Positions 11,619-22,621 of a stretch of DNA of 64,000 nt are shown here, one piece after another. The DNA lies in NCBI GenBank assembly GCA_030247855.1, contig JAPDRN010000121.1:1-64000 (forward strand). Direction: 5' to 3'. Positions within the stretch are counted from its first letter, which is position 1. Each line of letters starts with the position of its first letter. The stretch comes from Knufia peltigerae. Its lineage: Eukaryota > Ascomycota > Eurotiomycetes > Chaetothyriales > Trichomeriaceae. Made by a program: the position numbers and the translations under genes. The notes below the pieces were generated by a model. It had not been told where the DNA came from. It searched no databases and saw only the letters and a program-made list of their open reading frames with translations.

Positions 11619-12424
11619 GTCGTTCGGTTTGGCTTGAGATGGGGGTTGTCGGTTGGAAAACGTCGCAGAGACGAGGAGGGATTTGTTTGCTCCTTTGATA
11701 CGACAATCTGTAATTGCCCTGCTCAGGCTCGTGCGTCAAAGTCTTGTTCTTGATTCACCTCGATTCTGGGCCTCGTCAATTTCTAGTCAGTGACACACAG
11801 AGAGCCACTCGCCACGTGTGCAAGGCAGGAAGATCCATTCATATATACGTGCACGGTGGTCTTTGGATAAGAATATCATGAGCTTCCACGTCGACATCGA
11901 TATGCATCACGAGAGATTTTTGGTACCAGCCCAAATGTCTAGAAAAGTGTATGGAATCCGATATGATTGTGATATGCCCGGGCCCAGCGACCCCTCAAAA
12001 AGCGGCCTTATCATCTTGGAGCCCGCGGGCCCGGGTTCCCTGATAAGACGTTATTTGTAGGTAGAGAGAGATATGGAGTACGAGTACCGTTAGGGTAATC
12101 GAAATCTGGGCCCGCATCCACAATTGGGGGGCCAAAACGAACTTTTGGGTCGGAGTCCTATTTGTTGATTTCATTTTTCTGTTTGAATAATAATGATAAT
12201 CTATTCATCGTTGTTGATTCGTCACAACCACAAGTATATTTACACGTACGAAGAGGGAAAACAAGTGAGTAACCAACCAAAATCTCTACAATAATTTTCA
12301 TCCTTTTAATAGGCATCTCCTCATTCGGCCATCGATACTCCATGGCATCGACTTGATTCCTCAGAAAAGTCATGACAGAGAGTATGTTGTTGTTGTTGTT
12401 GTTTTTTAGCCAACAACAAGAAAC
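11619..12424. promoter_or_regulatory. Divergent permease/racemase promoter with three GATAAG sites
   Basis: An 806-bp shared promoter. Three perfect GATAAG elements (both orientations) stand at 11866-11871, 12007-12012 and 12042-12047, the last two 30 bp apart. Such HGATAR sites bind AreA-type GATA factors that switch on use of poor nitrogen sources, so joint nitrogen control of both genes is likely. The same stretch has GC-palindromic blocks (GCCCGGGCCC near 11976 and GCCCGCGGGCCCGGG near 12021). A (TTG)n run lies at about 12385-12405. Confidence 0.6.
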
Positions 12425-13275
12425 ATGTCGATCAAGAAACTTCTTGTTGTCAATCCGAATGCATCACCCGACATGACTGAATTGGTGAAATCAGGTGTCG
12501 ACCGACACTTGGGACCGAATGTATGTGTCTTTACTTGCCGTTTACCGAGTTGTTGACAGGCAACCCAGTAGTGGTACTAATCGGACCAAACATCAAAAAG
12601 ATTGTCGCCACATACTGGACGTGCCCCGAAGGTCCGACGGTCCTAAAGAGTCAAGAAGACATCGAACTGTCGACGAGGTTGTGTCTTGAAAACCTAAAAC
12701 AGTCAACTCCAAAATACGACTCTTTCTTGTTGGCTTGCTACGCCGATCATCCACTGACGGCCGCTCTGAAGGTCGAGGTCGGCCCCGACAAACCAGTGGT
12801 GGGAATCTTTGAAGCAAGTATCAACGCGGCTTTGGACGTCATAAACTGGCAGCCTCTTCCTGTACTCGGGAGGTTTGCCATCATGACCACGGGAAAAGCA
12901 TTCGAAAAGCAATTGAGTGATGGGGTGACAAGGATCTTGGGAGACTCAAAAACAGCTCACCAAGAGTCCTGTTTCGCCGGAGTCATCTCGACCGGTATCG
13001 TCCCGGGTGATACCATGCCAGAAATCATAAAAACAGCAAAACAAAAAGTTCAAAAAGCCGTACAGAAACTGATGATGAGCGACGACGACGATGATGAAAT
13101 TGTGGTTGTCTGTATGGGAGGAGTGATTTTGTACGGGTTGGAAGATTTTGTTTTGAAATCATGTCAAACAGACGACACCACTCAGAAAAGGATGATAATC
13201 ATTGATCAATTGGAAGCCGGTGTCGACATGATCAAAAGGGAATTGGAAAAATCTTCAACAACACAAAACATTTAA
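12425..13275 (+). CDS. Asp/Glu/hydantoin racemase family protein (Dcg1-like)
   Basis: Two exons, 12425-12520 and 12601-13275, give 256 residues. The 80-bp intron has a GTATGT donor, a TACTAAT branch site and an AAG acceptor. This splice joins VDRHLGPN to IVATYWTCPEGP, the spacing expected for the family. Start: MSIKKLLVVNPNASPDMTE. The two catalytic cysteines are visible in LLACYADHP and VVVCMGG. Relatives are hydantoin and allantoin racemases and yeast Dcg1, which lies in the DAL allantoin cluster. It is divergent from the NCS1 permease and convergent with the allantoinase gene, only 53 bp between stops. An acidic loop (SDDDDDE) precedes the last cysteine. The role as ureide racemase is inferred from context. 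Confidence 0.85.
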
Positions 13276-13328
13276 AAAGGGTTCCCTGCTTGAACAACCC
13301 GTTTAAAATTTCTCTACTTTTTCTTCTT

Positions 13329-14429
13329 CTAAATTCTTGCTGAAAAAATGGTTTCTGTGTTTTGGTGTTGCTCCTCACTATCCTGCTCGACACCTTCCGT
13401 GCCTTTCGTGTATGGAAAATTCGTGTGCCAATGTGAAGCAATCTCTTTACGAGTGGTGATCCATACATGAGCATGTTGTTGGACGTATTTGACAAAGGAT
13501 TCGACGGCAGCAAAACGACCTGGTTTGCCGCTGATTCTGCAGTGAAGACCTATGGTCATCATCTTCGGTCGACCCTCGAGACCTTCGGCGTACAATACGT
13601 CAAAGGAACTCTTGAGGTAATCCAGAAAGGCGGTCGAAGAACCCCACGTTCCGGGGGCGATTTGATACTTGAGGTCATTGTTGTCATATGTGTACGGGAG
13701 CATGAGCATCCCCTTTCTCGGTGGTCGAGGGACATGTTCCTCGGCGGGCACGTCGACCCAGTAGGGCAGGTCGTCGGAAAAGCAGTCCGACTCATAAAGT
13801 AGAGGAACCCCAAACTCTTCGTGGACTTCGTGTATCAGGGTCTTGGTGTGCGAAGAGCAACGCCCGATGAACCAGCCAACAGGGTAGACCCCGGTGGTCG
13901 ATTTCAAGGATCGCATCTGACGGTGCATGTAAGCCTTTTCTTCCTCGGGGCTCATGTTGTGGTAAGGAATCCAACGGTAGCCGTGGCTGGCAATCTCATG
14001 GCCGCCTTCCACAAATGCCCTGGCGAGTGGAAGATTCTTTTCGAGTGCCTGGCCCACGGCGTAGATCGTGGTCTGGATGTTGTGCTTTTCGAACATGTTC
14101 AACAGGCGCCACACACCGACTCGAGAGCCATAGTCGTAGTCGCTTTCAATTTTGGGATCTCTGGAGCCAATACGCTCTGCAACATGAGTCTGTTCCCAGA
14201 GAACGCTCTCGGTTTGACCGTCACCGTTCAGTAGAGACCTTTCAGCACCTTCCTCGTAGTTGATGACGAACGAAACGGCAATCTTCGCACCGTTTGGCCA
14301 ATGAGGGTCAATCGACGATCTCCCATATCCCACAAGATCCCGCTTGAAGTCGTACTTGGTTCCTTGCAAGGGGTCGGTGTTTGGAGCATCAAGGCTTACA
14401 GCCACATGGTCGACACGTTGTAGAGCCAT
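13329..14429 (-). CDS. PuuE-type allantoinase (polysaccharide-deacetylase fold)
   Basis: Intronless, 366 residues. It is of the PuuE branch of the NodB/polysaccharide deacetylase fold, not the metal-dependent amidohydrolase allantoinase. Visible family blocks are YDFKRDLVGYGRSSIDPHWPNG, FVINYEEGAERSLLNGD, the GSRVGVWRLLNMFEKHNIQTT region, EGGHEIASHGYRW (about 140-152) and GLHCRISGKPGR near the C-terminus. PuuE hydrolyses allantoin to allantoate without a metal; other members act on related cyclic ureides or are misnamed chitin deacetylases. Together with the permease and racemase it forms a coherent uptake, racemisation and ring-opening set. No PTS1 is seen at the C-terminus (ends SARI), so a cytosolic location is likely. 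Confidence 0.8.
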   Translation of the reverse strand: MALQRVDHVAVSLDAPNTDPLQGTKYDFKRDLVGYGRSSIDPHWPNGAKIAVSFVINYEEGAERSLLNGDGQTESVLWEQTHVAERIGSRDPKIESDYDYGSRVGVWRLLNMFEKHNIQTTIYAVGQALEKNLPLARAFVEGGHEIASHGYRWIPYHNMSPEEEKAYMHRQMRSLKSTTGVYPVGWFIGRCSSHTKTLIHEVHEEFGVPLLYESDCFSDDLPYWVDVPAEEHVPRPPRKGMLMLPYTYDNNDLKYQIAPGTWGSSTAFLDYLKSSFDVLYAEGLEGRPKMMTIGLHCRISGKPGRFAAVESFVKYVQQHAHVWITTRKEIASHWHTNFPYTKGTEGVEQDSEEQHQNTETIFSARI

Positions 14430-14740
14430 ATTTTAGAGGTTCGGTTAGGCTCAATAAGAAGAAACGGTCAAGAGCCCCAAACAATCTGTAGTCACGAGAT
14501 GGAAGTCTGTTCTGGCTATTTGCAAGATGAAGGAGGGGGAGAGAGTTGGCCCGACTAGTTCACACGTGACCGGGCTCAATGAGGGCGGGCCGGGCACGCC
14601 CAAAGTGCCCGCGGGCATTCTCCGTCCTTCGGAGAGATAAGAATCGTGAAACGATTGTACCTCTTTACTGCGGGGATTGAACCTTCTCATATCTGGGCAA
14701 TACGGAGTGCAGCCAAATCGATCGAATCTATCGGAGTCGT
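14430..14740. promoter_or_regulatory. PuuE promoter with GATAAG and CCG-N5-CGG element
   Basis: 311 bp between the PuuE start and the regulator stop. It holds GATAAG at 14636-14641, directly beside the palindrome CTCCG-TCCTT-CGGAG at 14620-14634, which is a CCG-N5-CGG arrangement typical of dimeric Zn2Cys6 proteins. A perfect 7-bp stem (CGGGCAC / GTGCCCG, 14591-14597 and 14605-14611) lies next to it. The adjacent regulator is the natural candidate ligand. Confidence 0.5.
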
Positions 14741-16777
14741 TCAAGAATGCAATTCGAAGTCCTCGAAATTGTAAAACCAGTTTTGATCTGGACTCACATC
14801 GAGCCCTTGTGGCGAGAATTCGCCGATGTCCCCTTGCCTCTCTCTAGCTTCGTTGGGTTGTAGAACTCCTTTTGCTTGTTCCGGTTCATGCGATCGACTC
14901 GCGTGACGGTCGGCATGAAGGTTGCTCACTCCGGCGCTTCGCTGATGACGGTATTGGGCCAAAAACCCTGCGTTTGTCCTCAAAAGATCAAATGTTGTTC
15001 TCGTAAAGTTCGCACTGGGATTAATATTGAGAAGCCAGCGAAACTCGGCAATTTGAGAGAAAATGTCTTTAGACTCGAGCGTCTCCGTACTGGTGGCCAG
15101 TAATACCATTGAAAACGTGCATATGATGGCCAGAGAAGGCTCTGACGCAAAGTGCCAGAAACCTTGCATATGTTCGGGCTTAAGGCGTTTTAGAAAGTCG
15201 ATGACAGACCGGAATCTCATAACTGCTGCACCACGGGTGATCTGGCGAAGTTCAGCGTCGAGAGGGTGCCTCATTTCTGACTCGATGATAGCCCTGTGCA
15301 AAGTCACCTCTGCAGCAAGGTAGGCTAGATACAGCTGTCCTGTAGCAGATAATTTCCGTGGTTGAGTGGCACCTAGATCTAAAGCCGAAGGTAGACTTGT
15401 ATACCAGGATTTCAGTCGTAACTGGAGCGGCTTGACTGCTTGCAACAAGTCTACAGTTGTTGGATAGTTCATGGCAGCCTGCACCGTGAACAATGCGTCA
15501 ATGATGTCGGAAACAATCTGCGTCAGGGACGACATGTGCATAAAAATGAGGATGCCCCGTTCGACTTCGGAACTGCCTTGCTCTGCATGGTCTTCGTCGA
15601 CGTTCTCTGGGAAGTCGGCCAGCTCAAGTGGCGAAACTTCCCAGTTGTCCGCTTTGATGTGCGACGGGCGTCCATGAACGAGCGCTCCCCATTTGTCCTG
15701 CATAAACAAAGCCCACGCCAGACGTTTACGGACTCCTTTCTCCCATTCCGGAATTTGCCAATCGGAACAGTCACGATGCAGTCCAACCTCTTCGGCAGTA
15801 GCAACAAGCTGAGTGGTTAACCTCCACGAATCATGACGGGGTCGTTGGAGAAACAAGAGACCGGCCTGGATGTCGGAGACTTTGGCAGCCCTGTCGAAGG
15901 CCATAAGAGATGAAACAAGCTTCTCAAGCTCAGTAATAACTGGCTTGCTCAAATGAGCCAGGTCGATACTGTAAGACCACCAGTTCAAGGCAAGCATGTA
16001 GACCGCGGCTAAGCATGCAGGTGTCAGTTCTCGATAGGAGCGGCTGTGCTTTTCCAGGAAGACATCTTTGTGAAGGATCGGGAAGCTAGGATGGACAATC
16101 CGGAAATACAAGTCCACCAGAGCAGCGCCGTGAGGCGAGATGGTGGCTTCAATTTTGTCCAGAAGCTGGAGCTGTTCTTCTATGACATCGTCCTTGTCAG
16201 GAAGGATGAGAAAATAGCCATTCTCACCCACACGTCGTATATCGGAACCGGGTTGAGAGGCCCGGTAGTTACCATGTTGTTGATCATCTCTCGCAAGATC
16301 AAGTAGAACACGGCTCGGGAAGGAAGTAGCTCCGACATAGCAATTCGTTCGGAAATGCTGATGACCGAGGGTGTGTTTCAATAACGATGCCCCTGGTAAG
16401 CTCGAGTAGTCCTGTGGTGATTCTCTCTGATTTGCCTCTGGAGACAGCGGAGAAACGGTATTAGCTCCGCTGGTGACTGGTTTCGATGGCTTCTTTCTCT
16501 TCTTGGGGGGTGCTTCAACGTAAGAACAGACCCGTCCCTGGCACAAGGTGCAAGAATCCCCTGGGATAGGTGTACATCTTTGCCTCACTCTGCGGCAATG
16601 GTCACAAGGCCTCTCAGGCCGAGACAAGGAACTCATGTGTCCGCATTGTCGCTGGGCAGGCGTTTCAATTCCTGACTGAAGTCTTTGTCGGGTTAAAATA
16701 CGAAAGTGATGATGTTCAGCCTCAAGCGAATTGCGGAGGTGACTAAGCTCTTTCTTCGGAGGAACCATTCTTGGCAT
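14741..16777 (-). CDS. Zn2Cys6 transcription factor, TamA/Dal81-like
   Basis: About 678 residues, intronless. The open frame begins three bases earlier with GTG; the first ATG at 16777 is the likely start. The binuclear zinc cluster reads CDHCRRVRQRC..CTLCQGRVC (about residues 55-85), followed by a basic nuclear signal (PPKKRKKPSKP). The middle homology domain spans about 210-420, with VDLYFRIVHPSFPILHKD and RKRLAWALFMQDKWGALVHG. That DCSDW..W-R-RLAWAL-MQDKW-A-HGRPSH pattern is what I associate with TamA/Dal81, co-activators of allantoin, GABA and other secondary nitrogen pathways. It follows the PuuE gene on the same strand. Pathway-specific regulator is the inferred role; Dal81 proteins are elsewhere pleiotropic. 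Confidence 0.75.
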   Translation of the reverse strand: MPRMVPPKKELSHLRNSLEAEHHHFRILTRQRLQSGIETPAQRQCGHMSSLSRPERPCDHCRRVRQRCTPIPGDSCTLCQGRVCSYVEAPPKKRKKPSKPVTSGANTVSPLSPEANQRESPQDYSSLPGASLLKHTLGHQHFRTNCYVGATSFPSRVLLDLARDDQQHGNYRASQPGSDIRRVGENGYFLILPDKDDVIEEQLQLLDKIEATISPHGAALVDLYFRIVHPSFPILHKDVFLEKHSRSYRELTPACLAAVYMLALNWWSYSIDLAHLSKPVITELEKLVSSLMAFDRAAKVSDIQAGLLFLQRPRHDSWRLTTQLVATAEEVGLHRDCSDWQIPEWEKGVRKRLAWALFMQDKWGALVHGRPSHIKADNWEVSPLELADFPENVDEDHAEQGSSEVERGILIFMHMSSLTQIVSDIIDALFTVQAAMNYPTTVDLLQAVKPLQLRLKSWYTSLPSALDLGATQPRKLSATGQLYLAYLAAEVTLHRAIIESEMRHPLDAELRQITRGAAVMRFRSVIDFLKRLKPEHMQGFWHFASEPSLAIICTFSMVLLATSTETLESKDIFSQIAEFRWLLNINPSANFTRTTFDLLRTNAGFLAQYRHQRSAGVSNLHADRHASRSHEPEQAKGVLQPNEARERQGDIGEFSPQGLDVSPDQNWFYNFEDFELHS

Positions 16778-18056
16778 CACGTGTGCTCCTCGAAACCCCT
16801 GACTACGAAGTACTATGAATCTATTATCGCTCTCTCCTCAAGTCTCTTTTTGTGAGCATACTGACTTGACGGTGGTTGAGAGATTCCTAGGGTACGGCAA
16901 GACCCCAATGGTTACCACATGTCTCTCGCAAGAAGCCAAAAAAAAGAACAAACCCCCACTTCAGAAGTATTTGGTATTGTTTTTCCTCGGTGTAGAAGGA
17001 AATGGTTTAGTAGTTTTGTTTTTGTCTTTTCAAGGATAGAGAAAATGAGGTGAGATGATTTTGTCTTCCTGGGCAAAGGGGGCCAGAAGAATGGAGAGAG
17101 GTTACTCCGTGTATTCCATCTCCTTTTGCTTAGTTGGCCATCCATCACCTAGCCATGTGATGTCAACTTGATTCATCACTGAAGGGTCTCGGTGATTGTT
17201 GAAGAAAAGATTCGCTTTTCATATTGATAACATGTCCCTTGTTCCCTGTGCTCTACGGACATCATTACAACAACAGCCACTGTTCTAGCTTGATCGTACC
17301 AGATACATTGCAATCCACGTTCGCTCACTGAGAGCATTGCTACTAGAACAATAGCCTTTATGGCCGTCAAACAGCTGAATTCAACCCTTTTCAAGTTCTT
17401 ATGTCTCTTACCCTTGTTCAAAGATTCCTGAACCCGACCTTATGCAATGGTCCTTACTAACCCAGGCTTAGTTGCCCGTTGACTTGTGGAGACTGGAGGA
17501 ACTTCCTCCCCGACGCACTATGCCATTTTAGTCGTGATTTCCCTATGCAGTAGGTCTGGTTCTCCACCACCAGGAGCTCCGGCCTCAAAGTTCCAAGACT
17601 GGACCATGTCGAGTCGGCGCAACGTTCGACCTTGTCTGTCGAAATTCAGAACGGGAAAACTAGACAAACATGGTTTTTCCAATCTAGGCACCATCCTTTC
17701 TATTTGAGACGACTGGAATGACTTCTGATCACTATGGAGTTGTTGTGCATCAGGAAACTTGCTCGCCTCGACAACGACACACAGCCATGGGACGTCAACA
17801 AGCCGAGTATTGTGAACCCATGCAGGGATGATTCCCAATCTTGGGAAATATGCTCGTCTAGAATTCTGATCTCCATTCAAAGGTTTCATGAAATAGGAGT
17901 CGGGTTGAAAGACATATAAAAAGGCTCGAGGACGCCGCGCATCGAATATACCACCAAGCTCAGCATAAACATTCTCAACTCAAGACAACTAAACCCAACC
18001 GAAATAAGACTCTCATCTGACGACACCACAAGCCCAAAAGATTCTCCATCATCACC
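16778..18056. other. Intergenic, 1.3 kb
   Basis: No supported gene. The first part is the promoter of the TamA-like regulator. The last 130 bp (17925-18056) hold a TATA-like ATATAAAA (17917) and an A/C-rich leader before the DJ-1-like gene. Open frames here are short and lack family features. Confidence 0.5.
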
Positions 18057-18878
18057 ATGTCTGCACCGTTCGACCTCTCGAAACCCAATCGCCCAATCCA
18101 CATCGGGGTCATCCTCGTAGACTCGTTGAGTTCTTCCCTTGCCTTTCACAAGGTCACATCCGCGAGAGTAACTAACGTCCCACCTGCAGGATCACTGAAC
18201 TCCTCGATATCGCAGTCGTCGACCTCATCGCCGGCATGGACAAGGCCCTTGCCGCCACGTTCCCGGACGAGCTCATGCCTCCACGCATCAAGGCCCAAGC
18301 TCTAGATATTGAAACCCATTGGGTCAATCAATCAGGCAAGACGGCCAGATTGTCGGGAGGGATATTCTTGCAACCTACCGTACGTTGACGCTCTCCGCAT
18401 ATTCCTCAGTACGTGCAAGATTTAACGCCGACTTCTTTACTGACAGAACGACTTCACCAACTGTCCCCCGCTGGACATCGTGATCATGGGAGCCAGCACC
18501 CTCGACTACAAGGCCAGCGAGGCCGAACTTGAGTTCATCCGGAAGAGTTACAAGGATTGTTCCGCCTTCATCACCATCTGCGGTGGCTTCGAAGTCCCAT
18601 TCGCAGCAGGATTGTTCGAGGGCAAGACCGTTACGGGCCCACGACCGTTCCTGGCACAAATGCGCAAGGTGGCGCCGCAGACCACATGGCTCGAAAAGCG
18701 CTGGCACCGGGATGGCAAGTTGTGGACGAGCGGCGCCGTCACCAATGGCTTGGACTTGATCAGGGCTTTTGCCGAGGAGTACTGGGGCGGCGAGGGGTCG
18801 TTGGTGGAGTTCTACGTTGGCCTGGGCCATTTTTCCAAGAGGGATATTAACTATGCTGACGCTGAATATCCTTTGTGA
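18057..18878 (+). CDS. DJ-1/PfpI (ThiJ) family protein
   Basis: Three exons, 18057-18124, 18190-18379 and 18447-18878, give 229 residues. It begins MSAPFDLSKPNRPIHIGVIL. The order of elements is a beta strand with ITELLDIAVVDL, a variable mid part, PPLDIVIMGAST, then the nucleophile elbow AFITICGGFEVPFAAGLFEG with the expected Cys, and finally GAVTNGLDLIRAFAEEYWG. DJ-1/PfpI members include glyoxalase III, isonitrile hydratase and transcription-factor-like forms; this one looks like the small fungal isonitrile hydratase-like group. The substrate is unknown. The residue after the Cys-Gly-Gly turn differs from classical PfpI proteases, so proteolysis is unlikely. It is followed by a convergent aldo-keto reductase gene. 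Confidence 0.75.
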
Positions 18879-19107
18879 TGGATGGTTTGAGACTTACGTG
18901 AACGGCGGCACCATGGCCACGAGAAAGATAGATAGAAGGTACTGCAGCGTGGGAAAGATATGATCCCGGGTATGTGAATTGCACCAAGAGTGAAAGTATG
19001 GGTGACCTGATTTTGTTTTATTTTCTGTACATGAATGACAGCTAGAGCAAATATTGTGTTGACAAATCCATTGGCGCTTTTCCGTCCTTTTCATACTAAC
19101 CTATAAT

Positions 19108-20475
19108 TCATCGCCAATACGAAGGTCCCTTGTAAGCAAACATTTCCCAAGCCTCGTCTATAGCCTTGACCACTTCCTCTGGCAGTGGGCCTTTTTCTAG
19201 GTCGGCCAGATTGGTCTCGAGTTGACTTTGGCTGCTGACGCCAATAATGATGCCGTCATTGCCCTTGTCTCCGAGCTGCAGTTTCGAGTGGTGCACGCAC
19301 CATCTTAGGGCTGTTTCAAGAAGGGTGAGACCTGCCTTTTTGACGACGGGCTCGATATGCGAGAGCGCATCGAACGTCGTGTCGTGGAAGTAACGTTGTC
19401 GGTACATCTGTGGAAAAAGGGGGTGTATGTCAGTGCAAAGGTCCTGCCAGGGTGCGGCAGCATGAACATTGCTATGGCAGGAAAGTTGCTGATTGGGCAG
19501 GGAGACGAGTGATTTTGGGTAAAGCAGTCATACCTTGCCAGCGTTTGAAACATTGGCGAATCGCCCCTCAGTCGGGACTTCTTCTTTCGACTTGTACTTG
19601 CCGCTGAAGACACCTCCAGCTAGCTGTTCCCAAGTGTTAGTATACACTGGCACATTCCTCGTTCCTTTGCGATGCTCGATAACTTACCGGATTATAAACA
19701 ACCAGGTCGATTCCATACCTTGTTGCATAGTCAGCCATATACTCTGAAGAGGGCCCTCCCGGCCAACTCACTTTCGACAACAAGGTATCAACTCCTTTTC
19801 AATATCCCTTGTGATGGCATTGTACATGGCTTGGTAAATGCTGGGCTTGACCCAGCCCCTCTCATTCGCAATGTTCCAACACTCACTGACCTCCCAAGCG
19901 GCAAAGTTACTCAATCCCAACTTGACAAACTTGCCTTCCTTGAATAGCTCGTTGCACGCCTCCATCGTCTTTTCAAACGGCACACTCCGGTCCGGCGCGT
20001 GCAGGTAGAAGATATCCACGCATTTGGTACCCAACTCTTGCAGACTCTTCTCCAGACTGGCGCGCAGCTTCTCCGGCGAGTGGTCTCCAGGATTGACGGG
20101 GTAGCATTTCGTGGCGAGGGTGAGGCCACGGTCCTGCCATTTCGCCTGTGCCGTGAAGCCCTCTTGCTGGCCGCCGATGTAGGCCCGCGCCGTGTCGACC
20201 TCGTTGTACCCTTGTTGCTGGAGGTAGTCGAGGCACTTGTTGTAGTCGTCTAGTTTGGTGATCCGGCCGCCTTTAGACTCGGTGCCCGGAGGGCCAAAGG
20301 TCATCAGACCTAGAATCACTCGAGGTTTGTTGCTCGACATCGTGGAAGGTATGAGAGGCATCTTGGGCGCAGCGGAGGAAGAGAGTGGGGAGATGTGGTG
20401 TTGGAGGGACGCAAGTCGGGAGGTGGTGGAGGCGCGGGATGACAGTGTTGATAGTGGCCTGAGAGTTTTGTGCAT
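19108..20475 (-). CDS. Aldo-keto reductase, AKR7 (aflatoxin aldehyde reductase) type
   Basis: Four exons: 19772-20475, 19688-19718, 19534-19623 and 19108-19407, about 374 residues. The first ATG in frame is at 20475; an upstream extension to 20502 would need a TTG start. The Ser/Arg-rich N-terminus (MHKTLRPLSTLSSRASTTSR) looks like a mitochondrial presequence, and internal Met codons at MPLIPST or MSSNKPR could give a cytosolic form. The catalytic tetrad is visible: Asp and Tyr in VDTARAYIGG, Lys in LATKCYP, His in IFYLHAPD. The C-terminus has GIIIGVSSQSQLETNL, the NADP(H)-binding segment. AKR7 enzymes reduce dialdehydes and succinic semialdehyde. Confidence 0.85.
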
Positions 20476-21503
20476 TGACTGTACAGGTGTGTGATTTGAC
20501 AATGAGCTTCAACTTGTAGTTTTATCTATCAATGTCTCGAGGGGCGCAACTCTTTTTGTACTGTATCATGCTTCATCATTTTACCCCACCGGCGTTTACA
20601 CCGAGTAACTCCGATATCCACGACGTCAACTCGCCGCTGTGCCCCTTGTACTCGTAAGGCACATAATAGGCTAAAGGACGGCACGAACAGATAGGAGGAA
20701 GATACAGGACTTGGATGATCGTACGAAATCATTCTGGCGTTCTTCGGAAGCATCACTACGGGTTTAGTGTTTTGCTCTAGGGGAAAACCACCGCTGTGGC
20801 GTGTTATACTCCAAGCCTCCAAGCCAAAAAGTACAAAATCCCGCCTCGCCAATAAGACACCCGCAACACCATGGCACAGAAACAATTACCCGTACCTACA
20901 CATACCTAGGCCTCCAGTAGTGGCTTTGCTTAATCGGAGACGAGGCTGAAGAATATGAATCCCAGCATACGGAGGGGTGATTATCCATCGCTGACATAAT
21001 GACTATATTGTATGAAATCCCGGCTAATTCCCTCTTTGAGTATTTGACCGATAAACACCAACACTTTGCAGTCTCCATCTCTGTGTCTCTCTTAATCATC
21101 CTTCTCCGCAAAGCTTACACAACCCGGGGCGCCCAATGCTACCAAAGTCGATCACTGGCCCGCTGATAGTTCCTGCGGAAAAGGCGTATTCGTTCCACCG
21201 TCAATCAGTCTCATGCCAACAGTGAGTGATCATTGTCCAAGTGGGCAACCGACACAAGTACATTTGAAATCGCTCGGATTGATTGCAAAGCCTACGAAAT
21301 AGTTATCTGCCCATCTTTCCATGCTCCGTCTGCACAAAGCATTTCAAGGTCTCCCTACATTCAACTATAAATTGACTTGTGTTCTTTTCTACTACTGATC
21401 GTTCTTGGGGCTGGAAACATATCAAACCCATCATCATCCTCTTGTAAGACACAACCATCAAAGATTCTCCAACATCAACCACCACAACCACCGCCACCAC
21501 AAT
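20476..21503. other. Intergenic, 1 kb
   Basis: Divergent promoter region of the aldo-keto reductase (minus) and the alpha/beta hydrolase (plus). I see no supported gene. A CAACCACAACCACC-type leader directly precedes the hydrolase start. Confidence 0.5.
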
Positions 21504-22429
21504 ATGTCTTCTTCCAAACCATCTATCCTTCTAGTCCCGGGTTCGTTTTCCTTTGCGGGAATGTACTATCCTATCCAAGACGCGATCAAGGCCCAAGGCT
21601 ACGAATGCTTCGTTAACAATCTCCCCTCCGCAAGTCGCAACCCACCCGAGGAACCGGCAACACTAGAAGATGATGCCGTCTTCATCAGAGGCGTCATCGA
21701 AAAGATCGCCGACCAAGGCAAAGACATTGTCGTCATCGCCCATTCTTACGGAGGTGTCGTGGCAACCGAAGCCGCCAAAGGAGTCGTCAAGGCCGACCGT
21801 CAAGCCAACGGTAAAAGAGGGGGCATCGTCAAGATTGCGTACCTGAGTGCCATCGTCCTCCCGGTCGGTGGTTCAAACTTCAAGAACCAAGGTGACCCTC
21901 CGGCTGCACTGGTCGAAGTTGGAAAGGTGAGCGTGCAAAATCTCTCACTCGACAGATTGGAGTCACCATTGCCTCCTCTCTTTCATCCCCCCATCTCCCT
22001 TTTGTTTCGTATGTGTATGTACGAACACGAGAAATGACCGCCATTCTTGTTCTAACGTGTCTTGACAACAAACAAAAGGACGGTTTCATGAAAATCACCG
22101 GCCTCGAGATCTGCGCCGGAGCGACCTTCAACGACTGGGATTTCGAAAAGGCCCTCCTCATGACCAAGTCCATGTCCAGGCACTCTTTCCCCAGCTTCGA
22201 CAGTCCGCTGACCTACCCCGCCTACGAGCACGTCCCGACCGCGTACATATTCTGTGAAAAGGACATGATCATTCCGCCCGAGAAGCAGCGCGAGTACATC
22301 GACCAGATCAAGCAGGGGACCGGTGGCAACGAGGTAGAGGTCCACACGCTCAACACCGGTCATTGTCCTACCATCACCGCCATCGAGGAGACGGTCAAGG
22401 TGATTATCAATATCGCAAGGTCGGCATAG
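21504..22429 (+). CDS. Alpha/beta hydrolase
   Basis: Two exons, 21504-21926 and 22079-22429, give 257 residues. The start is MSSSKPSILLVPGSFSF, with the oxyanion-hole strand ILLVPGSF. The nucleophile elbow is VIAHSYGGVV (Ser about residue 87). The acid lies in IFCEKDMIIPPE and the catalytic His in LNTGHCPTI. The form is close to the small soluble esterase/MenH-like group (salicylate esterase and related plant and fungal enzymes) with no signal peptide. The 152-bp intron has GTGAGC/AAAAG borders and in-frame read-through would stop. The substrate cannot be told. Confidence 0.8.
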
Positions 22430-22621
22430 ATGACAGATGGACGATACGACTGCGCTGGGGGCGGAATAGAGAGCTTACGTGGAGCACGAAATAGTGATGA
22501 GAATGACTGAGATAAAGGTATGAAAGCATCGGTATTTGTGTCTAAAGTCAAGATTCAATCTAGACAATCTTCGAAACAACCGTGGCCATTCAAGCAGTCA
22601 TAACCTCAAAATCATCTCCGC

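Noticed and set aside
14660..14700. tRNA-like B box (GGTTCAATCCCC on the minus strand)
   Set aside because: The T-stem does not pair, and no A box or acceptor stem can be built around it.
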